Source of the DNA: Patescibacteria group bacterium
GTDB lineage: Bacteria; Patescibacteriota; Gracilibacteria; Peribacterales; Peribacteraceae
Assembly: GCA_018818235.1 (NCBI GenBank)
Contig: JAHISE010000121.1
Location: forward strand, 1 to 5,571
Length of the DNA stretch: 5,571 bases
Direction: 5' to 3'
Shown here in pieces: positions 1-4,444 of this stretch. The position numbers and the translations under genes are program-made. The stretch's first letter is position 1. The number at the start of each line of letters is the position of its first letter. The notes beneath the pieces were generated by a model, which made no database searches, had not been told where the DNA came from, and was given only the letters and a program-made list of their open reading frames with translations.

Positions 1-9
1 CGGATGGCA

Positions 10-64
10 AGCCAATCAGCCTTCGCTAAAGCTACGGTCGACAGGCCAGCAGCGAAGGTTGGCT
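10..64. repeat. Imperfect inverted repeat upstream of the GIY-YIG gene
   Basis: CCTTCGCT (20-27) pairs with AGCGAAGG (51-58), and AGCCAA (10-15) pairs with TTGGCT (59-64). This gives a 14-bp stem with a 4-nt bulge (16-19) and a 23-nt loop. The stem ends next to the -10-like box of the following gene. From memory, similar CTTCGCTAAAGCTACGG-type sequences occur beside small GIY-YIG genes in other CPR genomes, so this may be a dispersed REP-like element rather than a gene-specific operator. That link is recollection and has not been checked. Confidence 0.6.
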
Positions 65-70
65 TATGAT
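65..70 (+). promoter_or_regulatory. Putative -10 box of the GIY-YIG gene
   Basis: TATGAT matches the TATAAT consensus at 5 of 6 positions. A start site about 7 nt downstream would leave an 8-nt leader before the ATG at 85. TCGACA (38-43) resembles a -35 box, but the 21-bp spacing is too long, so I do not claim a -35. Confidence 0.4.
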
Positions 71-84
71 AGAATGCTCTGCCT

Positions 85-345
85 ATGTGGCATTACGTTT
101 ACATCCTCAAAAACAACCAAGGTCGCCAGTATGTCGGCCCAACGCAAGATGTGAAGAAGAGGCTTGCGAAGCACAATCACGGAGAGGTTCCCCACACATC
201 TAAATTCAAACCTTGGGAGCTTAAATTTGCTTGTTCGTTTCCTACGAAAGAACAGGCTCTTACTTTTGAAAAATATCTAAAATCAGGTTCGGGGACTATG
301 TTTCGGTATAGGCATCTTGTTCCGAATCGTTTAAGAAATATATGA
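85..345 (+). CDS. Small GIY-YIG nuclease-superfamily protein
   Basis: An 86-residue protein that is essentially one GIY-YIG domain (UPF0213/YhbQ-like size class). Visible signature: Y4-V5-Y6 in the GIY position, Y16-V17-G18 in the YIG position, the presumed catalytic R26, H30-N31, and the metal-binding E62 in the strongly conserved stretch A58-L-T-F-E-K-Y-L-K66, followed by SGSG (67-70). All expected active-site positions are filled, so catalysis of DNA strand cleavage is plausible. The substrate of these stand-alone proteins is unknown. P19 directly after YVG is unusual, since Ser is common there. The ATG at 85 is chosen because the GIY strand begins at residue 4 and no in-frame start lies upstream. 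There is no Shine-Dalgarno sequence. The gene is followed 50 nt later by the Cys-rich protein gene on the same strand; co-transcription is possible but not shown. Confidence 0.9.
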   Translation: MWHYVYILKNNQGRQYVGPTQDVKKRLAKHNHGEVPHTSKFKPWELKFACSFPTKEQALTFEKYLKSGSGTMFRYRHLVPNRLRNI

Positions 346-380
346 AGAGTCTTCCCGCGCTCGACCAAACAAAAGCCAAG

Positions 381-389
381 TGATACATT
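381..389 (+). promoter_or_regulatory. Putative extended -10 (TGA-TACATT), leaderless arrangement
   Basis: TGn followed by TACATT (4 of 6 to TATAAT) ends 6 nt before the ATG at 396. Normal -10 to +1 spacing would place the transcript start at or within a base of the ATG, giving a leaderless mRNA. No Shine-Dalgarno sequence is present in the 50-bp gap after the previous gene. The motif is weak and could be chance. Confidence 0.3.
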
Positions 390-395
390 AAACTC

Positions 396-2084
396 ATGCA
401 CAGTTCAATTCCGTTCACTGCAAGAAAAACATGTAAGCAATGTAGCACAGGATTTGGGGTTACGGACGAGGATATGGCTTTTTATGACAAAGTGTCGCCT
501 GTTTTTGGAGGGAAGAAGTATCAGATACCACCTCCAACGCACTGTCACAATTGTAGGCTACAAAGAAGAAGGGCATTTAGGAATTGTAGGAAGCTCTACA
601 AGAGGAAGTGTGATTTAACTAAGAATGAAGTTATATCTGTATATTCCTCTGATAAGCCACATAGAGTTTATGGACAAGAAGCATGGTATGGCGACAACTG
701 GAATCCATTGGATCATGGAAGAGACATTGATTTTTCAAGACCATTTTTTGAGCAGTTTAAGGAACTATCAATAGAAGCTCCTCGCTGGAGCAAGATAGCT
801 TTTAATTGTGAAAATAGTGACTATTGTTTGCATAGTGGTTTTCTTAAGAATTGCTACTTAGTTACTTCATCTATTGAGTCCGAGGAGTGCCTCTATTGCT
901 ATCGAATATTTAGTTGCATTCACTGTATTGATTGCTCGAACTTGCATATGTGTGAGATGTGCTATTTCTGTATTGATTCCGAGCTTTTAAACAATTGCAT
1001 ATATGTGCAGAATTCGAAACAGTGCAGGAATTCTGTGTTTTGTTTTGACTGCGCTTCATGCTCTGATTGTCTTCTATGTGTTGGATTGCGTAACAAAAAT
1101 TACTGCATTCGAAATAAACAATATTCAAAAGAGGAATATAAAAAGAAGCGGGATGAGTTATTTCAGAAGGGCATAGATTTCCTCACTGGAGAACTTGAAG
1201 TCCTTAAGATGGGGGTGCCACACAGAGCTGTGCATAACTTTAATTCCGAAGATTGCACCGGCGACTTCATCTTCAATTCAAAAAATATCATCGATGGCTA
1301 CTACATGAATGACTCAGAAGATTCAAAATACGTACAGGAAGGAAAGAAAACAACGTTATCGCATGATTGCTCAAACCCCGATGAATTTGTTGAGTGCTAT
1401 GAGGTTGAAAGCAGTGCTTTTTGTAATTGTGTTCTCTTCTCTGACAACCTTATTGCAAATAATAGCTTGTATTGCAGTACATGTATTAAGATTGATGACT
1501 GCTTTGGCTGTGTTGGACTCCACAAAAAGAAGCATTGCATCCTCAACAAACAATACTCCAAGGAAGAATACGAGGAACTTGTACCTAAAATCATCGAACA
1601 CATGCAATCAACAGGAGAATGGGGTGAGTTTTTCCCCGTGGAGCTTAGCCCATTTGCATACAATGAAACTGTGGCTCAGGAATACTTCCCACTAACCAAA
1701 GAAGAGGTCGAAGCCAAAGGCTGGAAATGGAGGGATCAGAAAGACGAAATTCCAAAGGTAGAGAAGATCATAAAGGCTAACCAGCTCCCCGATTCAATCG
1801 AAAGTATTCCCGATGATGTTCTAAATTGGGCTATAGAATGTGAGGCAACTTCACGACCATTCAGAATCGTAAAGCAGGAGCTTGAGTTCTATCGCAGAAT
1901 GAAGCTACCTATTCCTCATCTACATCCTGATGAAAGACATAAGAGGAGGATGGCTTTAAGAAATCCGAGGAAGTTGTGGGCGAGGCAATGTGATAAGTGC
2001 GGAAAAGAGATGGAAACGACGTATTCTCCCGACCGACCTGAACGAGTGTTCTGTGATAAGTGTTATTTGAAAGAGGTCTACTGA
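396..2084 (+). CDS. Cys-rich CPR protein: paired zinc-ribbon modules flanking a Cys-periodic core
   Basis: A 562-residue cytoplasmic-looking protein with 40 cysteines and no signal peptide. I recognise it as an uncharacterised zinc-ribbon family frequent in CPR genomes; its function is unknown. Order of parts: N-terminal module (13-100) with C13xxC16 and C50xxC53, then RN-RKLY-KRKC72; a conserved link (97-124, DHGRD and SRPFFEQF); Cys-rich core 1 (138-237, 19 Cys all spaced by multiples of three); KQYSKEEY (241-248) and a helical stretch; NSEDCTGD (283-290); core 2 (325-381), ending in a second KQYSKEEY (385-392); FPLTKEEVEAKGWKWRD (431-447); C-terminal module (482-562) with C532xxC535 and C553xxC556. 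The terminal modules are homologous to each other, but each lacks one Cys4 site. The ATG at 396 is supported because C13 begins the module at the usual distance from the N terminus. Metal binding and nucleic-acid or protein binding are inferences. A possible terminator follows at 2116-2149. Confidence 0.9.
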   Translation: MHSSIPFTARKTCKQCSTGFGVTDEDMAFYDKVSPVFGGKKYQIPPPTHCHNCRLQRRRAFRNCRKLYKRKCDLTKNEVISVYSSDKPHRVYGQEAWYGDNWNPLDHGRDIDFSRPFFEQFKELSIEAPRWSKIAFNCENSDYCLHSGFLKNCYLVTSSIESEECLYCYRIFSCIHCIDCSNLHMCEMCYFCIDSELLNNCIYVQNSKQCRNSVFCFDCASCSDCLLCVGLRNKNYCIRNKQYSKEEYKKKRDELFQKGIDFLTGELEVLKMGVPHRAVHNFNSEDCTGDFIFNSKNIIDGYYMNDSEDSKYVQEGKKTTLSHDCSNPDEFVECYEVESSAFCNCVLFSDNLIANNSLYCSTCIKIDDCFGCVGLHKKKHCILNKQYSKEEYEELVPKIIEHMQSTGEWGEFFPVELSPFAYNETVAQEYFPLTKEEVEAKGWKWRDQKDEIPKVEKIIKANQLPDSIESIPDDVLNWAIECEATSRPFRIVKQELEFYRRMKLPIPHLHPDERHKRRMALRNPRKLWARQCDKCGKEMETTYSPDRPERVFCDKCYLKEVY

Positions 2085-2115
2085 TCAGCCGGTTTCAACG
2101 AAATGAGCGCAGGAG

Positions 2116-2154
2116 GGGCTTTGTGACCAGTTTATGGCTTACAAAACCCAATTT
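2116..2154 (+). terminator. Possible weak intrinsic terminator after the Cys-rich gene
   Basis: GGGCTTTGT (2116-2124) pairs with ACAAAACCC (2141-2149) with one G-U pair. An inner CCA/TGG pairing shortens the loop. A short T-rich stretch (AATTTTCC) follows. The stem is fairly AT-rich and the T-tract is only four long, so termination would be inefficient. Confidence 0.35.
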
Positions 2155-2162
2155 TCCTCTAT

Positions 2163-2191
2163 TTGCCCTCTTTTCTCTAGAAGAGTAAAGT
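2163..2191 (+). promoter_or_regulatory. Putative promoter of the EF-like gene
   Basis: TTGCCC (2163-2168) and TAAAGT (2186-2191) are separated by 17 bp, each matching consensus at 4 of 6 positions. The start site would be near 2198, leaving a leader of about 21 nt that is C/T-rich (TTTCCCCCTATTACT) with no Shine-Dalgarno sequence. An alternative is TGC-TATTTC (2199-2207), which would leave a leader of only about 5 nt. Confidence 0.35.
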
Positions 2192-2218
2192 TAATAGTTG
2201 CTATTTCCCCCTATTACT

Positions 2219-2485
2219 ATGGCTACTGCTACTAGGACTAAGGTTAAACCAATAGGCAAGGTTATTCATTTCTACGACAAGATTGGTGTTGCAATTGTAG
2301 AACTAAGCAAAGCCGTCAAAGTCGGAGACGCCGTAACATTCCAACGCGGTGATCAGGAATTTTCTCAGGTGATCGATTCCATGGAGGTTGAACACAAGAG
2401 TGTGGAAAAGGCGAAGAAGGGAGAGGTGATTGGGATGAAGGTGAGTGAGTCTGCAAAAGAAGGAACAGTGATGGTTGCTGGATAA
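2219..2485 (+). CDS. Translation elongation factor-like small protein (EF-Tu domain 2-type barrel)
   Basis: An 88-residue protein that is almost entirely one beta-barrel of the translation-factor domain 2 type. Visible features: G13-K-V-I-H-F-Y-D-K-I-G23 opening strands, V35-G-D-A-V-T40, the F48-S-Q-V-I-D-S-M-E-V-E-H59 strand, and K66-K-G-E-V-I-G-M-K-V75, which is the usual GxxVGL/GxxIGMK turn. There is no GTPase domain, so it cannot be an elongation factor itself. Similar stand-alone barrels are known in CPR bacteria and archaea and as the C-terminal part of U32 peptidases; their role is unestablished. ATG 2219 is preferred over the in-frame TTG at 2198, because that extension falls in the C/T-rich leader and adds residues with no family counterpart. 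The gene is convergent with the SLH gene and a repeat hairpin lies just after its stop. Confidence 0.85.
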   Translation: MATATRTKVKPIGKVIHFYDKIGVAIVELSKAVKVGDAVTFQRGDQEFSQVIDSMEVEHKSVEKAKKGEVIGMKVSESAKEGTVMVAG

Positions 2486-2498
2486 ATAATGAGTTATG

Positions 2499-2575
2499 GG
2501 TCGCTAGTCACTTGTCACTTGTCACTAGTCGACAACGCCGTTGGACCAGCGACTAGTGACTAGTGACCAGTGACC
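2499..2575. repeat. Inverted cluster of 7-bp repeats (GTCACTA type), locus 1
   Basis: The left arm (2499-2531) consists of heptads GTCGCTA, GTCACTT, GTCACTT, GTCACTA. The right arm (2543-2575) is the same type in opposite orientation. Aligned arms match at 26 of 33 positions around an 11-nt loop, so the transcript would form a long hairpin from either strand. It sits between the stops of two convergent genes and could act as a bidirectional transcript end, although no T-tract follows. In form it resembles the heptanucleotide short tandem repeats known from cyanobacteria and other bacteria. A related cluster is at 3367-3440. Confidence 0.9.
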
Positions 2576-2586
2576 ACATGTCGCAT

Positions 2587-3225
2587 TCAATTCAATGCTC
2601 TTACCATTGTTGCCATATTTGCAGGTGAAACCAAGTCATCCAGCTGAACGTTCGCTGGCATAGCACCTCTTGCATTCATCGCTTCAACAAATGGAGTAAA
2701 CCATTCACTGTTTGCATCAGAAGTATCATTTGCTATGCCGTGTGCCTTTGCAAGTATCTTTGCAGCTTCCGCATAGTTGATTGGTTTAAGAGGACGGAAT
2801 GTTATGTCATCATATCCCTTAACAATACCGGCAATCATTCCTGCACAAAGATGTGGTCCGTAAGTTGCTCCATTTGGAACATCGCGGAAAAGTCTCCAGT
2901 AATTGGAGGGGGATAATTGTTCAAAGCACGTTGCAGGAATTCCATCGGGATACATTCCATCCACAACAGCTGTAAGGAATTCGGAACGAGTTACATACAT
3001 TGATGATGTTGAGATGGGTGATATATTGATATCAGTAGTAGTAGTAGTTCTTAATCGATCTCCGAATCTTATAATATCGCGTTCCTGAACTTCGTTTGGT
3101 TGTACTTTTGTTTTTGTGTAGGGTAGTGCATTCGGAAACTGTTCTATGGGGTAAGCAAAGGCTGTGTTACTGAGCATCAAAGAGCCGATAATTATTTTCG
3201 AGATGTTGATTGCAATGTTATTCAT
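2587..3225 (-). CDS. Secreted S-layer homology (SLH) domain protein
   Basis: A 212-residue protein with a likely signal peptide (residues 1-24; hydrophobic IIIGSLMLSNTAFA, cleavage after AFA). After a Thr/Ser-rich linker (60-75, with five consecutive Thr), the rest is SLH-like: a half repeat (V78-T-R-S-E-F-L-T-A-V-V-D-G90), a well-formed repeat (112-164, with FRDVP, GIVKGYDDITFRP and a helix AEAAKILAKAHGI), and a divergent third (175-211). SLH repeats normally anchor exported proteins to the cell wall or S-layer. No other domain is present, so this looks like a bare anchor or a small envelope component. C100 and C127 could form a disulfide outside the cell. The start is supported by the signal peptide; the leader lacks a Shine-Dalgarno sequence but holds a hairpin (3240-3261). 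The gene lies between two heptad-repeat clusters. The partner is unknown. Confidence 0.87.
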   Translation of the reverse strand: MNNIAINISKIIIGSLMLSNTAFAYPIEQFPNALPYTKTKVQPNEVQERDIIRFGDRLRTTTTTDINISPISTSSMYVTRSEFLTAVVDGMYPDGIPATCFEQLSPSNYWRLFRDVPNGATYGPHLCAGMIAGIVKGYDDITFRPLKPINYAEAAKILAKAHGIANDTSDANSEWFTPFVEAMNARGAMPANVQLDDLVSPANMATMVRALN

Positions 3226-3239
3226 AAGATTTGGGAGAA

Positions 3240-3261
3240 GGAAGGAGGGGATTGTCCTTCC
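3240..3261 (-). promoter_or_regulatory. Hairpin in the SLH gene 5' leader
   Basis: GGAAGGA and TCCTTCC form a perfect 7-bp stem with an 8-nt loop, 15 nt upstream of the SLH start codon. It would lie in the 5' leader if transcription begins near 3261. It could affect mRNA stability or translation. No riboswitch class is recognisable. Confidence 0.4.
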
Positions 3262-3267
3262 CGTTTA

Positions 3268-3273
3268 CATATA
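3268..3273 (-). promoter_or_regulatory. Putative -10 box of the SLH gene
   Basis: TATATG on the minus strand matches TATAAT at 4 of 6 positions and lies about 43 nt from the start codon. No convincing -35 is present. The perfect palindrome AAATCATGATTT (3290-3301) lies 17 bp further upstream and overlaps the expected -35 region, so it could be an operator. Confidence 0.3.
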
Positions 3274-3289
3274 GTGCAAGCCAATTGTG

Positions 3290-3301
3290 AAATCATGATT
3301 T
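3290..3301. promoter_or_regulatory. 12-bp perfect palindrome in the divergent control region
   Basis: AAATCATGATTT is a perfect 12-bp palindrome, followed by the 6-bp palindrome TGATCA (3301-3306). It lies at the expected -35 position of the SLH promoter. This is a plausible dimeric regulator site, but no matching regulator is in the window and a palindrome of this AT content can arise by chance. Confidence 0.25.
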
Positions 3302-3366
3302 GATCAGGGGTTTGGTTTTAGCCCTAGGGGGAGGGAAAAAGGGGATCTAATTTTTTGGTGCAGTTA

Positions 3367-3440
3367 GGGGTCACTAGTCACTAGTCGGTGAAGTATTGAA
3401 GTTTGACCAGTGACAAGCGACTAGCGACCAGCGACTCCCC
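3367..3440. repeat. Inverted cluster of 7-bp repeats (GTCACTA type), locus 2
   Basis: The left arm starts with GGGG and carries GTCACTA units (3367-3390). The right arm (3405-3440) carries GTCGCTG, GTCGCTA, GTCGCTT and GTCACTG in opposite orientation and ends in CCCC. The arms pair imperfectly with a 2-nt offset. Positions 3369-3387 are a perfect 19-bp inverted match to 2550-2568 in locus 1. This copy lies in a divergent region upstream of a promoter, so the repeat family is not confined to transcript ends. Confidence 0.88.
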
Positions 3441-3456
3441 GCATCTATCTTATTTT

Positions 3457-3465
3457 TGCTATCAT
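3457..3465 (+). promoter_or_regulatory. Putative extended -10 promoter (TGC-TATCAT)
   Basis: TGC followed by TATCAT (5 of 6 to TATAAT) forms an extended -10 element with no clear -35. The start site would be near 3472. This leaves a leader of about 21 nt rich in C (ACCCCAACCCCCC) just before the ATG, with no Shine-Dalgarno sequence. Confidence 0.5.
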
Positions 3466-3492
3466 ATCAGCGATTTTCTACCCCAACCCCCC

Positions 3493-3702
3493 ATGGATCA
3501 AGAAGACATTCAAAAAAAAGTAGAAGGATTTCTACAGGAATTAGGCGTTCCAAGTTTTATTGTTTTTGGATTCCAGAAAGATGCATCGGAAGAAGGAAAA
3601 GTTGAATTCGGAGTCGTGTCCTCGCATCACAAGATTCCACCAAATGCTGCAATAAAAGGAATGAGTTGGGCTTTGAATGATTTTATTGCGAGATCGTTGT
3701 GA
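3493..3702 (+). CDS. Unrecognised 69-residue protein
   Basis: I do not recognise this family. The 69-residue product starts with an acidic/basic helix (DQEDIQKKVEGFLQEL, 2-17), followed by two likely beta strands (FIVFGFQKD, 22-30; KVEFGVVSSHH, 36-46) and a C-terminal helix (AAIKGMSWALNDFIARS). The arrangement resembles a small alpha-beta-beta-alpha fold. There is no signal peptide, transmembrane segment or metal-binding motif. ATG 3493 is chosen over the in-frame alternative start at 3403 because the extra 30 codons would translate heptad repeat 2 and the extended -10 promoter. Coding status is supported by the promoter and the periodic protein-like composition. The gene is convergent with the membrane protein gene. 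It might regulate or chaperone something, but nothing in the sequence shows what. Confidence 0.65.
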   Translation: MDQEDIQKKVEGFLQELGVPSFIVFGFQKDASEEGKVEFGVVSSHHKIPPNAAIKGMSWALNDFIARSL

Positions 3703-3777
3703 TGGAATATTGGAATAATGGAATATTGGGCCTCGTTAATAAAAGCATATCCAGTATTCCAATACTCTAATATTCTA
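3703..3777. repeat. Inverted cluster of 8-bp repeats (GGAATATT type) between convergent genes
   Basis: The left arm (3703-3729) is built of GGAATATT, GGAATAAT, GGAATATT. The right arm (3751-3777) is its inverted counterpart (CCAGTATT, CCAATACT, CTAATATT). The arms match at 22 of 27 positions with a 21-nt loop. The left arm starts immediately after the TGA of the 69-residue gene and the right arm ends 4 nt before the stop of the opposing gene. It probably caps both transcripts with a 3' hairpin. The repeat unit is unrelated to the heptads at 2499 and 3367. Confidence 0.88.
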
Positions 3778-3781
3778 TTGC

Positions 3782-4180
3782 CTAGCGGTGCAGCATCTCT
3801 TTCACCAACCAGTTCGCAAATCCAAAAACAACAGCAACCACAACCCAGCCCCATAGTCCTCCGTAGATTTCCATGGTTACAAGACCGGGATCCATGTTTA
3901 TAACAACCATATGAGCAAACTGTATGAACACTCCATTAACAATGATAACTGCAAGGATTGTTGCAAAGAGTTTGAGTGGGAGAGTAAGAATGTCCAGAAT
4001 CGGTCTTACAAACATGTTCATCAGTGTGATTAGTGCACCGACTATAATGAATGCAGGTATTCCTCCGGTCATTTGGAAGTATTGGCTCAAATAAGTCGCC
4101 ATAACCCAGACGGTAGCTACGTTAAGTAGGAACTTAACAAGGATCTTCATGGGCCAGCCGAAGTTGGATGAGTTTGACAT
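3782..4180 (-). CDS. Membrane protein, phage holin superfamily IV-like (PF04020 type)
   Basis: A 132-residue protein with four predicted membrane helices (about 13-31, 40-57, 64-88, 108-126). Family signature: N55-M-F-V-R-P-I-L62, then L65-T-L-P-L69, then V81-N82 in helix 3, and a short polar stretch with GGLWGW before helix 4. The family is named after holins but is widespread in bacterial chromosomes without phage genes, and its true function is not established. No endolysin or phage gene is nearby, so lysis is not indicated. Start choice is ambiguous. ATG 4180 lies exactly 7 nt after a consensus TATAAT and would be leaderless. Homologues usually begin like M11 (ATG 4150: MKILVKFLLN), which would have a 30-nt leader. 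Neither start has a Shine-Dalgarno sequence. The gene is convergent with the 69-residue gene. Confidence 0.9.
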   Translation of the reverse strand: MSNSSNFGWPMKILVKFLLNVATVWVMATYLSQYFQMTGGIPAFIIVGALITLMNMFVRPILDILTLPLKLFATILAVIIVNGVFIQFAHMVVINMDPGLVTMEIYGGLWGWVVVAVVFGFANWLVKEMLHR

Positions 4181-4187
4181 GGCTAGG

Positions 4188-4193
4188 ATTATA
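4188..4193 (-). promoter_or_regulatory. Consensus -10 (TATAAT) of the membrane-protein gene
   Basis: A perfect TATAAT on the minus strand is followed by CCTAGCC and then the ATG at 4180. The predicted transcript start falls on that ATG. At normal spacing the -35 region is only weakly matched (TTCCAA at 4211-4216). Confidence 0.6.
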
Positions 4194-4285
4194 AAGGAGA
4201 GGCTTGGGTTTTGGAAGGTGATTGCTTATACGATCTCCGCGCATTGGCGTGCCGGTCGCTCTCCCTTGGTCTCCCTCTCCCCCGG

Positions 4286-4308
4286 CCCCTCTCCCGAAGG
4301 GAGAGGGG
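4286..4308. repeat. Perfect C/G-rich hairpin, dispersed REP-like type
   Basis: CCCCTCTCCC (4286-4295), GAA, and GGGAGAGGGG (4299-4308) form a perfect 10-bp stem with a 3-nt loop. The preceding CTCCCTCTCCCCCGG belongs to the same element. Sequences of this kind are scattered in intergenic regions of many bacterial genomes. Confidence 0.85.
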
Positions 4309-4387
4309 AGCTTCGCTTTTGGAGAGATCAAAGCTTGTTCTCTCATACCAACTTGCATAATAAATAATACTAATATTGAGCCCCCCT

Positions 4388-4411
4388 CACTCTTCGACTG
4401 TGTTCAGAGTG
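4388..4411. repeat. Short dispersed-type inverted repeat (CACTCT..AGAGTG)
   Basis: CACTCT (4388-4393) and AGAGTG (4406-4411) flank TCGACTGTGTTC. On the minus strand the unit reads GTCACTCTGAACACAGTCG and continues AAGAGTG. This resembles the common intergenic GTCATTCTGAGCGCAGTCG-type repeats; the resemblance is from memory. Confidence 0.6.
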
Positions 4412-4444
4412 ACCACAAAACTAGTAAAAGGGCTTTATCTACGA

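Noticed and set aside
177..401. Open frame on the minus strand over the GIY-YIG gene
   Set aside because: Antisense shadow of a gene with a clear family signature; no family features of its own.
910..1663. Several open frames on both strands inside the Cys-rich gene
   Set aside because: Shadows of the 562-residue frame. The real frame carries aligned duplicated modules and conserved motifs end to end.
2198..2218. Upstream TTG start for the EF-like gene
   Set aside because: It falls in the C/T-rich leader and adds residues unrelated to the family; ATG 2219 fits better.
2903..3088. Plus-strand open frame within the SLH gene
   Set aside because: Antisense shadow of a gene with a signal peptide and SLH repeats.
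2499..3440. CRISPR array
   Set aside because: Repeats are 7 bp and contiguous with no unique spacers, and no cas gene is present.
3403..3492. N-terminal extension of the 69-residue protein
   Set aside because: It would translate heptad repeat 2 and the extended -10 promoter; the ATG at 3493 is more plausible.
3782..4180. Prophage or lysis cassette suggested by the holin-like family
   Set aside because: PF04020-type proteins are common chromosomal membrane proteins; no endolysin, structural or integrase gene lies nearby.
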